Positions 1 to 9,619 are shown, counted from the stretch's first letter. The stretch: DNA of 64,000 nucleotides from Bdellovibrio bacteriovorus (GCF_002208115.1 NZ_CP020946.1:3224001-3288000); one strand, 5' to 3'. The notes: a model not told the origin generated them from the sequence alone. A program made the numbers and translations.

Positions 1-672
1 ATCATGAAACGTCTTTTGGCCGTGGCCAAAATCCCCAATGCCCGCTATCTGCTGCTAACTCCGCATCAGAAAAACGATTACAACGAAATCGTGAAACAAC
101 TGGGCTCCCCGTTCTTTATCAAACCGGCTAACGCGGGTTCTTCTGTCGGTGTTCACAAGATCAAAACAGCGGAAGATTTTGTCGTGAAGCTGAAAGACGC
201 CTTCCAGTTTGACACCAAAGTTCTGGCGGAAGAATTCATCCAGGGCCGCGAGGTGGAGTGTTCCGTGATGGGTCACAACCACGCACCCAAAGCCTCTTTG
301 CCGGGTGAAGTGATCCCGCAGCATGAATTCTATTCTTACGAGGCTAAGTATATTGATGACAACGGCGCTCTTTTGAAAATTCCGGCGGAGCTTTCTGCTG
401 AAACCACCAAAGCCGTTCAAAAAATGGCCGAACAAACCTATCAGGCCATGGGCTGCGATGGTTTGACCCGTGTGGATTTCTTCATTCGCCCGAACGGAGA
501 GTTGTACATCAACGAGATCAACACCATTCCAGGTTTTACCAAGATTTCAATGTATCCTAAAATGTGGGAGGCCTCGGGCCTGAACTACAAGGATTTGATT
601 TCTCAACTGATCCAATTGGGCTTTGAGAAGTTCGAAGGCGAGCAAAGCCTCAAAACCAGCTACTTGGATTAA
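1..672 (+). CDS. ddl: D-alanine--D-alanine ligase, C-terminal part (5' end outside window)
   Basis: ATP-grasp ligase that makes the D-Ala-D-Ala dipeptide for peptidoglycan precursors in the cytoplasm. The frame is open from base 1, so the N-terminal domain lies upstream of the window. Visible family features are the ATP-grasp segment [16 protein letters not shown], the [15 protein letters not shown] strand, and the metal and substrate-binding end [28 protein letters not shown]. All the expected C-terminal residues are present and the gene looks intact. A strong intrinsic terminator follows 20 bases after the stop, so it is probably the last gene of its transcript. Confidence 0.93.
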   Translation: MMKRLLAVAKIPNARYLLLTPHQKNDYNEIVKQLGSPFFIKPANAGSSVGVHKIKTAEDFVVKLKDAFQFDTKVLAEEFIQGREVECSVMGHNHAPKASLPGEVIPQHEFYSYEAKYIDDNGALLKIPAELSAETTKAVQKMAEQTYQAMGCDGLTRVDFFIRPNGELYINEINTIPGFTKISMYPKMWEASGLNYKDLISQLIQLGFEKFEGEQSLKTSYLD

Positions 673-692
673 CTTTCTGCAATGATCGTGTT

Positions 693-725
693 AAAGACCC
701 TGAAAATTTTCAGGGTCTTCCTTCT
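693..725 (+). terminator. Intrinsic terminator after ddl
   Basis: A perfect palindrome (AAGACCCTGA with TCAGGGTCTT around an AAAATTTT centre) lies just after the ddl stop and is followed by a T-rich tail. It separates ddl from the sensor kinase gene. Confidence 0.85.
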
Positions 726-795
726 TATGTCCTGAAGCGCCGTCAAAAAGCATTTTTGTTTATTTCATCGCCTATTTAGTCGATACACTACTCGC

Positions 796-2796
796 ATGGG
801 CATCAGACGTTTCTGGAAATACCTTTCGGTCGCAAACAAGCTGTATATCGTTATCGGCGTCATGGCACTTCTCATTGCCCTGGAGCTTTTCACTTTGTAT
901 TTCGCCATGAATTCTTTGTCTTCCGTTCGCGCCTTCGTGGCCGGCGAAAGCATGTGGTCGAAAGGTCAAAAAGACGCTGTTATTACTTTGCATAAGTATG
1001 CCCGCACCCGTGATCCGCAGTTCTACACCGTTTTCCAGGAAAACGTGCGAGTGCCTTTGGGCGACAGCAAAGCGCGTAATGCTTTGGAACAGGTTCCGCC
1101 AGACACAGCCAAGGCCAAAGAGGGCCTGCTGGAAGGAAAAGTTCATCCGGATGACATTCCCGGCGTGATTTCACTGGTGCTGAGATTTCATAATTTCAAA
1201 CACGTGAAAAAGGCCCTTGAGATCTGGCGCGAAGGTGACCAGATGACTCAAGAGCTGATTGTCATGGGTGAAAACCTGCACATGCTGATTCAAAAAAATG
1301 CGCCCGAATCAGAGATCTTCAAAGCCCTGAACAGTGTCGATGATCTGAATGACCGCCTGACAGTGCTGGAAGCCTCGTTTTCTTACACTCTGGGTGAAGG
1401 TTCCCGCTGGCTGGAAAACATGCTGATGGTCACGCTGATCTTTGCCGTGCTGATCGTGGAGGGAACAGGCCTTTTCCTGACGATCAGTTTCAGCCGCAAT
1501 CTTTCCAAAGGTCTGTCCGAACTGAACAACGCCGCCCACGAGGTGGGTGAAGGACGCTTTGATGTTCATGTGCCTGTTCGTTCCGGCGATGAACTGGGGC
1601 AGCTGGCCGAGTCCATTAACTTGATGGCCCACCATCTAAGCAGCAGCATCGGCGAACGACAGCAGGCCGAGCAGGCCAGTCAGTTAAAAAGTTTATTCCT
1701 GGCCAATATGTCCCACGAGATCCGCACTCCACTGGCGGCCATCATTGGCTTTTCTGATTTGCTGAAGGAATCGAATCTGGATGAAAGTGAACGACTGCAG
1801 TACGTGAACATCATTCACCGCACGGGCGAGCATCTGACCCGCATCATCAATGACATTCTGGATCTTTCCAAAGTGGAAGCGGGTCACTTGGAAATGCAAA
1901 GCCACCCGGTAAATCTGAATTCCCTGCTGGAGGACCTGCACATCCTGATGGTCGCCCGCGTGGGCGACAAGCCGGTGCATGTGGAGTTCAACCGCCGTGG
2001 CATTGTGCCGGACATGATCCGCACCGATCCTTTGCGCCTGCGCCAGATCCTGACCAACATCATCGGCAACGCCATCAAGTTCACCGATCAGGGTTATGTG
2101 CGCATGACCTACGAGATCTCTGGCAACAACCTGCTGTTCACCATCAAAGACACGGGTGTTGGGATTTCATCGTCGCAAAGATCGAATCTGTTCCAGGCCT
2201 TCTCACAAATCGACAATTCGGTTTCGCGCAAATATGAAGGCACCGGCCTGGGGCTGGTTCTGTCCCGCCGTCTGGCGCAGATGATGGGTGGTGACGTGGT
2301 TCTGGAAGACTCGGAGCCGGGCAAAGGTTGCACATTCATTGTAAAAATCGCTCTGGATATCCCGAAAATCCACACGGCAAAAATCGCCCCCGCCCCGGCC
2401 AAAGAAGTTCACTTGGGCGAGCAGCTTTCATCCACTTCCATTCTTTTGGTTGATGATGTTGAAGACAACCGACTTTTGATTCAGCGAATGCTGGCCAAAC
2501 GAGGCGCCAATCTGACGCTGGCAACGAACGGTCAGGAAGGCCTGACCAAAGCGCTTGAGAAAGAATTTGATATCATCCTGATGGATATTCAGATGCCGGT
2601 GATGGATGGCTACACGGCCACCCGCAAACTGCGTCAGGCTGGTTACTCCAAACCGATTATCGCCCTGACGGCCCACGCGATGAAAGATGACCGTGAACGC
2701 TGCCTTGAAGCTGGCTGCACGGACTATCTGACAAAGCCCGTGCAGGTCGAATCATTGATTCATACGATTTTGACTTATTCGATGGAATCCACTTAG
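796..2796 (+). CDS. Membrane hybrid sensor histidine kinase
   Basis: 666-residue signalling kinase. Two membrane segments (about residues 17-40 and 212-235) flank a periplasmic sensing region with no recognised domain. They are followed by a HAMP linker (about 235-287), a HisKA domain with the phospho-acceptor motif SHEIRTPL (His near 306), an HATPase domain with the N-box NIIGNAIKF and G-boxes DTGVGIS and GTGLGL, and a C-terminal receiver with ILMDIQMPVMDG (Asp near 596) and the TKP lysine. It is therefore a hybrid kinase that probably hands phosphate to a separate partner; none is adjacent. Its stop codon overlaps by 4 bases the stop of the convergent lipoprotein gene. No strong ribosome-binding site precedes the ATG. 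The signal sensed is unknown. Confidence 0.92.
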   Translation: MGIRRFWKYLSVANKLYIVIGVMALLIALELFTLYFAMNSLSSVRAFVAGESMWSKGQKDAVITLHKYARTRDPQFYTVFQENVRVPLGDSKARNALEQVPPDTAKAKEGLLEGKVHPDDIPGVISLVLRFHNFKHVKKALEIWREGDQMTQELIVMGENLHMLIQKNAPESEIFKALNSVDDLNDRLTVLEASFSYTLGEGSRWLENMLMVTLIFAVLIVEGTGLFLTISFSRNLSKGLSELNNAAHEVGEGRFDVHVPVRSGDELGQLAESINLMAHHLSSSIGERQQAEQASQLKSLFLANMSHEIRTPLAAIIGFSDLLKESNLDESERLQYVNIIHRTGEHLTRIINDILDLSKVEAGHLEMQSHPVNLNSLLEDLHILMVARVGDKPVHVEFNRRGIVPDMIRTDPLRLRQILTNIIGNAIKFTDQGYVRMTYEISGNNLLFTIKDTGVGISSSQRSNLFQAFSQIDNSVSRKYEGTGLGLVLSRRLAQMMGGDVVLEDSEPGKGCTFIVKIALDIPKIHTAKIAPAPAKEVHLGEQLSSTSILLVDDVEDNRLLIQRMLAKRGANLTLATNGQEGLTKALEKEFDIILMDIQMPVMDGYTATRKLRQAGYSKPIIALTAHAMKDDRERCLEAGCTDYLTKPVQVESLIHTILTYSMEST

Positions 2797-3728
2797 ATAC
2801 ATTCGATGATCTTCTGACGGGTGATGCAGATGGACTGCAAAGCCCCCGGGGGGCCTGGCTGACCATTGACGCCAGCATGACCTTCCGGTCCTTGGTTTCC
2901 GTCCAAAGCTTTGTATGAACAAGGAAGGAACGTTCCGTCCGATCCTTTCACCATCCCCATCGCTTTCCCGCCATAACCGCCCGGCCCACCTTTAGCTCCC
3001 GAGCCGCCTGCGCCGCCCATGCCGGGATTGCGATAGTGATCCAACTGAAATTCTTTCCCAGACTGTATCACCACTTCCAGAGTGCCACTGTCGCCACCCG
3101 GGGAACCATTGCTGCCGGATTTGCCTGTACGACCTCTGCCGCCGTCTTTTCCACTGGCCAGTTCGAAATACTCGCCAGATTTCGCGCACAGGGCGAATTT
3201 ACCATTTTCTCCGGCAAGTCCTCGCATGGATTCATCTGGCGCGGCTCCGGCTTTCCCAACTGCGCCGTCCTGGCCCAGCATCTGAATTCGCAAAGAGCCT
3301 TTGGCTGTTCCCACATCCAGTAGAATATGTCCGCCATGACGTCCGGCCTGACCGATGCCAGCTTTGAACTCTGGGGATAACGTTTGGATTCTTGCGCCGT
3401 CGGATTCAAGGCGGTCAATATGCAGGCGCACACGGTGGCCCATCGTATAGAGAACGGCATTCTTTTTCAGAATGACTTCCTTATAGTGAAACTCCAACTC
3501 TTCCACTGGCCATATTTTGGGGGCTTTACGCAGCTCCAGTTCCAGTTCCGGCCGAGTCAGAAAAGCGCCGTTAAAAAGGTACATCTCGCCGTCGACCACC
3601 ATCCGGCTGATTTTGTTAACCTGAACCATGGGTTTTACGGGATCTGTGTCTTCTTTATCCCGCACCTCCACACAGCCCGCAGTTACAGCCAAAACCGCCA
3701 CCAAAATTGCATTCATTCCGTATTTCAT
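2793..3728 (-). CDS. Collagen-like glycine-rich lipoprotein
   Basis: 311 residues. An N-terminal signal with lipobox VTAGC (Cys 19) predicts an outer-membrane or surface lipoprotein. The second half (about residues 125-300) is rich in Gly-x-x triplets such as GKDGGRGRTGKSGSNGSPGG and GNQGPEGHAG, collagen-like but interrupted. Between about 45 and 125 is a charged globular part that includes a glutamate-rich stretch. Two Cys pairs in the C-terminal half may form disulphides. It stands alone on the minus strand, facing the sensor kinase with overlapping stop codons. No family was recognised; a structural or adhesive surface role is only inference. Confidence 0.8.
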   Translation of the reverse strand: MKYGMNAILVAVLAVTAGCVEVRDKEDTDPVKPMVQVNKISRMVVDGEMYLFNGAFLTRPELELELRKAPKIWPVEELEFHYKEVILKKNAVLYTMGHRVRLHIDRLESDGARIQTLSPEFKAGIGQAGRHGGHILLDVGTAKGSLRIQMLGQDGAVGKAGAAPDESMRGLAGENGKFALCAKSGEYFELASGKDGGRGRTGKSGSNGSPGGDSGTLEVVIQSGKEFQLDHYRNPGMGGAGGSGAKGGPGGYGGKAMGMVKGSDGTFLPCSYKALDGNQGPEGHAGVNGQPGPPGALQSICITRQKIIECI

Positions 3729-3920
3729 ATCGAACCCTTTCGAAGTTTGCAGATCGGAAAAGGGACCTTACAAGTTACGGCCCGGAGCCTGTTGGATATA
3801 ACGGGTTGTTGTGATCGGATTCCGGACCTTGGGCTGTGAACAGGTTTTGCAGTGGCACAGAGATGCTCTGGGAAAGAGACTTCGTCAGGATGACGATGAA
3901 ATGCCAAGGATTAGAGGCGC

Positions 3921-4127
3921 ATGAATTACAACAAGATCAACTACTTCGAAAAAGCGGACTCTCCACAACACCGTGAGTTCATCATTTCCCAAAACAATTG
4001 CATACTTTGCGGCACTGTACTGGAGCTAAAACACATTGCCGACCGGGAAGTTTCTGAAGTGAAGGAAGAGGCTTTCTGCCCTCATTGCGAAGTCAAAACC
4101 CGCAACCGCACCCACATTCTGAACTAG
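3921..4127 (+). CDS. Small zinc-ribbon protein
   Basis: 68 residues. Two CxxC pairs (CILC and CPHC) about 33 residues apart make a single zinc-binding ribbon of the kind found in small regulators and RNA- or protein-binding domains. The spacing between the pairs is filled with charged residues (KHIADREVSEVKEE). It is a stand-alone gene; the preceding 192 bases hold no other gene. No family was recognised. Confidence 0.65.
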   Translation: MNYNKINYFEKADSPQHREFIISQNNCILCGTVLELKHIADREVSEVKEEAFCPHCEVKTRNRTHILN

Positions 4128-4171
4128 GGTCCGGTCAACTTTTCGACGGGGATTTCGTCACCTCTTTGACG

Positions 4172-5557
4172 TTACAGGGTCCCCGTCAAGATCTTAACAT
4201 CCGAATAGAAGGTGCCTGACCAGGCTTTGTCTGGATTTCCGAAGCTGGATTGTTTGAATCCAAACACATTGCTTTCGGAATTGGGCTGCCATTGATTCAA
4301 CCACACTTGCGCACAATCCAGTTGTGAAACCACCTTGGCCAGTTTCTCCTGCGGGCCCCAGACCACTGCGGACTGAGCCAGATAAGACGTGTTCGCCCAT
4401 TTTAGAATTTCATGCTGATATTTAACCGGAGTCATCAGGAACAGTGGTCCCTGCAACTCATCCTGCTGCAGCACCGAACAGTTCGGCAGATCCAGCATCA
4501 TCACGGGCTTCATGTGAAAACCTGGGCCCGAAGCACTGTCGCCGCCAGTGAGTACTTTGCCGTGTTCGACTTTGCCTTCCTGAACTTTTTTCTGCAGTTC
4601 TTCGCGACGGGCGGACGTAATCAACGGCGTCCACGGGGAATCACCCTTCGGGTCCGTCAAAGGCTGCAACTTATCAAGATAGGCTTTCATCGCTTCAATA
4701 AACTCAGCGGACATGGATTCCAGAAGAAACAAACGAGAGCTGTTCCAGCAAAGCTGTCCCTGCCCCAGCAGGAAGGATTTCATAATCTCGGGCATCTGCG
4801 CCTGATAGTCAGTTCCCGCCAATACGACGCAGGAGTTCTTCACACTGCCAGCCAGTTGCAGTTTTTTAAACTGCGAAAGACCTGCTTTGGCAATTTGTTC
4901 CATTGTCGATGTCTTCCCCACCGCCGTCACCGCGTGAATACTGGGGTGACCCGCTACGATCTTACCCACTTCGGCATCGCCTTGAAGCAAAGACACCGCG
5001 CCTGCCGGGATTTCGGCTTTTTGCAAAGCTTCGCCCAGAATTTGTGCGGTGATCGGTGACAGTTCCGAGATCTTCACCACGCACACATTCCCGGCCGCCA
5101 AAGCCGGGGCCATGCGCTCAATAACCAAAAGCAAAGACAGATTCCAAGAAGCAATGATGCCCACAAGCCCCACGGGCTGAGTCAGCACTTGTGCTGACAA
5201 AGGCTGATGCAGACTTCCCGCCACGTCTTTTAGAATTTTGATGGCCGGAAGCAGACTGTGCTGCAGTACAAAACTTTGTGACAGGCCCTGATGAAGGGCT
5301 TCCTGATAGGCATATTCAGAGGATTTTTCTTCCAGCGCGGAAGCCAGCTTCAACAACAAAGCGGCGCGATCAGACAATGAAAGTTCCTTCATCACCGGTG
5401 CGGCTTTTTTTGCGGACTGGATAGCTTTGATCACATCCATGGCATCCGACGCCGTCACGCGCGCCAGTTCAGTGCCATCAAAAGGAGAAATTTTTGCGAA
5501 GGTTTTCTGACTGTCGGAAGGGACAAAGGCCCCTCCGATAAAGTTTTGCAGTTCCAA
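4172..5557 (-). CDS. Aldehyde dehydrogenase-like protein with altered catalytic base
   Basis: 461 residues over the ALDH fold: the Rossmann part is seen in VGIIASWNLSLLL (Asn 139) and VKISELSPITAQILGEA, and the nucleophile Cys 270 in GQGQLCWNSSR. The usual general-base motif ELGGK is here QLAGS (Gln 234), so the conserved Glu is lost, and the nucleotide-binding GSTxxG loop is GKTSTM. Activity as a dehydrogenase is therefore doubtful, though an esterase- or semialdehyde-type activity is possible. The start is a TTG preceded by AGGA. It begins 8 bases after the cheD-cheB gene, so it is probably the last gene of the chemotaxis operon, an unexpected neighbour for an ALDH. Confidence 0.82.
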   Translation of the reverse strand: MELQNFIGGAFVPSDSQKTFAKISPFDGTELARVTASDAMDVIKAIQSAKKAAPVMKELSLSDRAALLLKLASALEEKSSEYAYQEALHQGLSQSFVLQHSLLPAIKILKDVAGSLHQPLSAQVLTQPVGLVGIIASWNLSLLLVIERMAPALAAGNVCVVKISELSPITAQILGEALQKAEIPAGAVSLLQGDAEVGKIVAGHPSIHAVTAVGKTSTMEQIAKAGLSQFKKLQLAGSVKNSCVVLAGTDYQAQMPEIMKSFLLGQGQLCWNSSRLFLLESMSAEFIEAMKAYLDKLQPLTDPKGDSPWTPLITSARREELQKKVQEGKVEHGKVLTGGDSASGPGFHMKPVMMLDLPNCSVLQQDELQGPLFLMTPVKYQHEILKWANTSYLAQSAVVWGPQEKLAKVVSQLDCAQVWLNQWQPNSESNVFGFKQSSFGNPDKAWSGTFYSDVKILTGTL

Positions 5558-5565
5558 CGAAGATC

Positions 5566-7122
5566 CTAGTATAAGTTTTGGTTTCGATACTGCATCAGAT
5601 GATGCGCCAACATGTCGGCTTTAAGTATCTCATCCGCCACTCCCAGTTCAATCGCTTTTTGCGGAGCATAGGGAAATTGCGCTTCTTCCGGGTGCTGCAC
5701 CACGCTGGCGCCACCGCGTTTTTGCACTTCCACCAGGCCGTCGACTCCGTCGGTGCCGAAACCGCCCAATAGCAGTGCATAAACACCCTGGGCGTAAGAC
5801 TGCGCTGCGGAATTGAAAAGCACATTCGCCGAAGGCAATTGCGACGACACCGGAGCTCCTTTGGAAAGACTCAGTACGGGCCCCTGAGGACCGGTCACAA
5901 TTTTTCCGTGATGTTCAGCAGGAATAAAATAAACGTGACCCATTCTTAGGAAGTCCCCGTCTTTACCCACCACCGGAGTCACTTTCGAACCGGCTTTCAG
6001 CTTGCTGATGAAAGCCGTCACAAAGTTCGCCACCGTACTGCAAGCGACCACCACGGGAGGTGTATCGGCGGCGAGGCCTTTAACAAACTTTTCCAGCGCA
6101 TCCGCACTGCCGGCGTTTCCACCCAGCACCACCACTTTCAACTCGGCCGCCCGACGGCGCGTTGGAGCTGCAAAGGTTGTGGTTTTGATTTCCAGAGGCG
6201 CGGGAGTCTCTTTTAACTTTTTCAGAATATTCACCGACGCAGCCGCACGAACTTTGTCCACCAGCATGCCGGCAAGGTCTTTTAGTACGGCCGGATCAAA
6301 CTGTGAAGGTTTGTGCACGAACTCAACCGCCCCCAGTTCCAGGGATTTCATGGCTGCCTCTCCGGTGCTTGCCAAAGAAGAAACCATCACCACCGGGATC
6401 GGATGATGCTTCATCAGCTTTTCCAGGAACATCACGCCCGACATTTTCGGCATCTCGATGTCCAGAGTCAGCACGTCAGGCTTTTTGCTTAGAATCATTT
6501 CGCGGGCCTGATAGGCATCAGCAGCAGAGCCCACCACTTCAAGTCCGCTTTTTGTGAAGATATTGGTAAACAGAGTTCGCACTGTGGCCGAGTCATCGAC
6601 AACCAGCACCTTCACGCTTTTGGCCACTGCCAAGGGTCTGAAGCCCGAGACATCCACAGGTTTATCAACACCGCCGCCAGAGGAGTTATGAATAACTTCG
6701 AAAGTCGCCGTGTTCATTTTGATTGTGCGCGCGGATTCACCGGCAACGTTTCTTTCCACGACCGGAATACCGCAGTCACGCAGTATCTTTTCGGCGAACT
6801 CGATATTGCGCTTGCCGATGCCTTCACCGATCTGGGAAACACTGATGACGTTACCGCCACCGTAAATTTTTGCCTGCAGGCGACCGCGGTTGGCCCCCAG
6901 ACGCACACATTCTTCAATCAGCAGGGGAATGGCATGCGCGCCGTAGCGGGTGTTTTCACGTTCATCCGGCATGCCGTCGGCCAGCAAATAGTGATTTAAG
7001 CCCCCAATGCGGGTCGTGGGATCATGCAGAGCCACCGCCACACAGGAACCAAGCAGAGTGGAAATCACGGTCTCTTCTTTGAAGGCCGCAAGTTTACCGG
7101 GAAAAAGATAATGAGTGTTCAT
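5566..7122 (-). CDS. CheD-CheB fusion; methylesterase domain catalytically degenerate
   Basis: 518 residues. Residues 1-150 are CheD, the receptor glutamine deamidase, with its catalytic Cys 26 in LLGSCVAV and His 44 in GGLNHYLLAD. Residues 170-285 are a complete receiver (Asp 176/177, phospho-acceptor Asp 221 in TLDIEMP, Lys 271). Residues 328-510 are a CheB methylesterase domain in which the usual GAST serine is Asn 336 (LGGNAGS), the usual QHMP histidine is Ser 362 (ACSTV), and only the Asp 458 of GGFGTDG remains. So CheD should be active while the methylesterase should not. The ATG overlaps the cheW stop by one base; an upstream in-frame TTG is less likely. The fusion suggests phosphorylation-controlled deamidation or binding at receptors. 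Confidence 0.93.
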   Translation of the reverse strand: MNTHYLFPGKLAAFKEETVISTLLGSCVAVALHDPTTRIGGLNHYLLADGMPDERENTRYGAHAIPLLIEECVRLGANRGRLQAKIYGGGNVISVSQIGEGIGKRNIEFAEKILRDCGIPVVERNVAGESARTIKMNTATFEVIHNSSGGGVDKPVDVSGFRPLAVAKSVKVLVVDDSATVRTLFTNIFTKSGLEVVGSAADAYQAREMILSKKPDVLTLDIEMPKMSGVMFLEKLMKHHPIPVVMVSSLASTGEAAMKSLELGAVEFVHKPSQFDPAVLKDLAGMLVDKVRAAASVNILKKLKETPAPLEIKTTTFAAPTRRRAAELKVVVLGGNAGSADALEKFVKGLAADTPPVVVACSTVANFVTAFISKLKAGSKVTPVVGKDGDFLRMGHVYFIPAEHHGKIVTGPQGPVLSLSKGAPVSSQLPSANVLFNSAAQSYAQGVYALLLGGFGTDGVDGLVEVQKRGGASVVQHPEEAQFPYAPQKAIELGVADEILKADMLAHHLMQYRNQNLY

Positions 7123-7886
7123 CAAGCCACCAGTTTTTCTAGATCCAGAACCATAATACTGCGGCGGTCTTTGATGAAAAACTGGTGAACAAAGTTCGCA
7201 GACATCATAGTGGATTGGTTTTCAAAATTTTGCAGATCAGCTTCTTTGACGCTGATCATGTCTTCAGTGTCTGTGACCTGCAGGCAGAAACGAACCCCCT
7301 GCTCTTCACAGATCACATAGAAGAAATTATCGGCATCCATCCGGGCAAAACCATGATCCTGCAGGTTGACCACCGGCACGGCTTCGCCGCGGAATGGAAT
7401 CACACCCAAAAGACCCTCTTTTCTTTCCGGCAGATCAAACAGCGGCAACTTGCCGCTGATTTCGATCACACTTAAAATCGGCACCGCAAATTCCTGCACC
7501 CCAAAACGGCAGTGCAGCAGCAGAATTTCACGCAAGTTCTGCGCATTCAGCGCAAAACGTGTCGCCAGATCGGCGGTGTCGGTCTTGTCAATTCCCAGAG
7601 CTTCAATATAGCCCCGCAGAGTTTTCAAGGCTTTGATCAACTCCGCAGCCCCTTCCAGGTTGCGGCTCTTTTCATCAAAACCTTCCAGCCATTCAGCCAG
7701 ATGCATAAACTCATTTGTCTTGGCATCCACCGCCCAGGCGCGTGTTTGCTCGCTGACCTCTGACAGAATACGGCGCCACAGCTTTTCGTCGGTCAGATCG
7801 ATGAACTTGTCTATTTCCTTGATCACACTGTCCAGGAAATACGCTTTGAGTTCCGCTGTAAAGTCATCACCGAAGAAATCACTCAT
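7122..7886 (-). CDS. cheW: CheW-domain chemotaxis coupling protein with N-terminal extension
   Basis: 254 residues. The C-terminal half (about 115-250) is a CheW fold: CRFGVQEFAVPILSVIEI, GLLGVIPFRGEAVPVVNLQ and a final RSIMVLDLEKLV strand. It links CheA to chemoreceptors in the membrane array. The N-terminal 110 residues are helical, contain repeated acidic and Leu-rich stretches and have no recognised family, so the protein is longer than a plain CheW of about 160 residues. It overlaps cheA by 4 bases (ATGA), which implies translational coupling. The role of the N-terminal helix bundle is unknown. Confidence 0.88.
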   Translation of the reverse strand: MSDFFGDDFTAELKAYFLDSVIKEIDKFIDLTDEKLWRRILSEVSEQTRAWAVDAKTNEFMHLAEWLEGFDEKSRNLEGAAELIKALKTLRGYIEALGIDKTDTADLATRFALNAQNLREILLLHCRFGVQEFAVPILSVIEISGKLPLFDLPERKEGLLGVIPFRGEAVPVVNLQDHGFARMDADNFFYVICEEQGVRFCLQVTDTEDMISVKEADLQNFENQSTMMSANFVHQFFIKDRRSIMVLDLEKLVA

Positions 7887-9619
7887 GCGGCCTCCTCGTG
7901 CGTTTGCTGTTCATACATCATCAAAGCCATCATTTTTTCCGGATCCACAATGTAGGTCACTTTTTCGTCCGCCAGGATGGAAATGCCCTTAAAGCCCTTT
8001 TGTTCCCCGATCATCGAACCAAAGGACTTAACGACCAGATCGGTCTGGGCCTCGATACGATCCACCAACAGGGCAAACACGGCCTCTTTCAGGCGGATAA
8101 ACACGGCCGAAGACTTGCGAACCGCCTCTTCCGGTACCGAGGTGCGCAGGTTCAGGATCTCGTGATAGTTCAAAATAGGCACAGTCATTCCACTGAACTG
8201 ACAATAGCGCAGATGATCCACAGTGGTGATCTGCAATTCGTCACACGATGTGATGTGCGCCACGGAAGTCAAAGGCACCGCCAACTGGTAAGAGTTCCAC
8301 GCACACAGCAAGGCGCTTTCCACCATGATGTGCTGAGGAATTGGAATTTCCAGGTGGAAGGCCGCCCCGGCCCCCGGATGATTTTCAATATGAATGCGGC
8401 CTTTGTATCTTTCCACGGTGGAAAGAACGATATCCATCCCGACACCACGGCCGGAGATGGTTGTGACTTTTTCTTTCGTCGAAAACCCGGCATTGAAAAT
8501 GAACTTGTAAATCTGCTCATCGCTCAGGGCTTTGGCGGCGTCTTCGGTCACCAGGGCATTTTTGACCGCGCGCTGAAGAATACGCTCACGATCCAGCCCC
8601 TTGCCGTCGTCTTTAAAGATCACGTGAACAGCGCCGTTTTTTTCATGCACGTCCAGGCATAGCAAACCAATCGTCGGCTTCCCCTGCACGGCTCTTTCAA
8701 ACTGATCCTCGATCCCGTGATCGATGGAATTTCGCACCAGATGCACAAGACACTCATAAAGATCTTTGCCAAGGCCCTTGTCGATCAGAAGCTCCGAGCC
8801 GGTGAACTCCAGATGAACGCTCTTATTCAGCTCTGTCGAAGCCTGGCGCACCAGAAGCGGCAGACCGGAAAGACTGTCCCCGGCTTTTTCCTTGCGGACC
8901 GTCTGCACCTGGCCCTGGAACTGATCGCAGATTTTCCCCAGATTCTGGGCAAAATCATTCTGACGACGTTCAAAGACCTCGGGCTGAATCCGGAAGTTCA
9001 CCGTCTGATTCATCATCTGGAAGAAATTTTTCAACACCAGAAGCTCGCCGGACAGTCGCAGGAATTCATTCAGTTGTTTTACGGACAGCCACACACCCTC
9101 CTCATCAGAGGCCGAGGTCGTGCGGCTGACAGCGGGACGCGGGCTGCGAACAGCCGACTCATCCCCGAAATCAAAAACTCCGTAAGCGGAAATCACCTCA
9201 ATGGCTTCACTGAGCTCTTCCGGATAAACTTCACGCTTGTCGCGCAGGCTTTGCGCCAGAACTTTCAAAATGCGTGAGCTTTTCAGGAACAGATCAATGC
9301 AGTCCTTGGTGACCGGACGGGATTCACGTTTGATGCGAGTTAAAAGAGCTTCAAATTCGTGAGCAAGGGAACCCAGCAACTGTCCGCCGGGAACAGCCCC
9401 CACACTGCCTTTGATGGTGTGAATTTTTCGGAAAAGGACATTCACCTGATCCTGATCTTCCGGATTGTTTTCCAGCTTCAGAATCAGATTGTCGAGATCT
9501 TCCAGAATTTCCTTGGACTCTTCGAAGAACGCACGGGACACCTCTTCGACCTGTTCAAAGTCGATAAAGGCAGAAAGATCCACCTCTTGGTTGTCCTGGG
9601 GTTTGTTTTCGTCCGACAT
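7883..9619 (-). CDS. cheA: Chemotaxis histidine kinase CheA
   Basis: 578 residues. P1 Hpt domain with phospho-acceptor His 67 (RKIHTIKGSVGA), a short linker, then the dimerisation and HATPase domains (N-box HLVRNSIDHGIE, G-boxes DDGKGLD and GRGVGMD) and a C-terminal CheW-like P5 domain (about 440-565). No P2 CheY-binding domain is evident between P1 and P3, where the linker is short. It phosphorylates CheY and the receiver of the CheD-CheB fusion. It is the first gene of the operon cheA-cheW-cheD/B-ALDH. A sigma-28-like promoter lies immediately upstream and no Shine-Dalgarno is seen, so its mRNA may be nearly leaderless. Confidence 0.95.
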   Translation of the reverse strand: MSDENKPQDNQEVDLSAFIDFEQVEEVSRAFFEESKEILEDLDNLILKLENNPEDQDQVNVLFRKIHTIKGSVGAVPGGQLLGSLAHEFEALLTRIKRESRPVTKDCIDLFLKSSRILKVLAQSLRDKREVYPEELSEAIEVISAYGVFDFGDESAVRSPRPAVSRTTSASDEEGVWLSVKQLNEFLRLSGELLVLKNFFQMMNQTVNFRIQPEVFERRQNDFAQNLGKICDQFQGQVQTVRKEKAGDSLSGLPLLVRQASTELNKSVHLEFTGSELLIDKGLGKDLYECLVHLVRNSIDHGIEDQFERAVQGKPTIGLLCLDVHEKNGAVHVIFKDDGKGLDRERILQRAVKNALVTEDAAKALSDEQIYKFIFNAGFSTKEKVTTISGRGVGMDIVLSTVERYKGRIHIENHPGAGAAFHLEIPIPQHIMVESALLCAWNSYQLAVPLTSVAHITSCDELQITTVDHLRYCQFSGMTVPILNYHEILNLRTSVPEEAVRKSSAVFIRLKEAVFALLVDRIEAQTDLVVKSFGSMIGEQKGFKGISILADEKVTYIVDPEKMMALMMYEQQTHEEAA

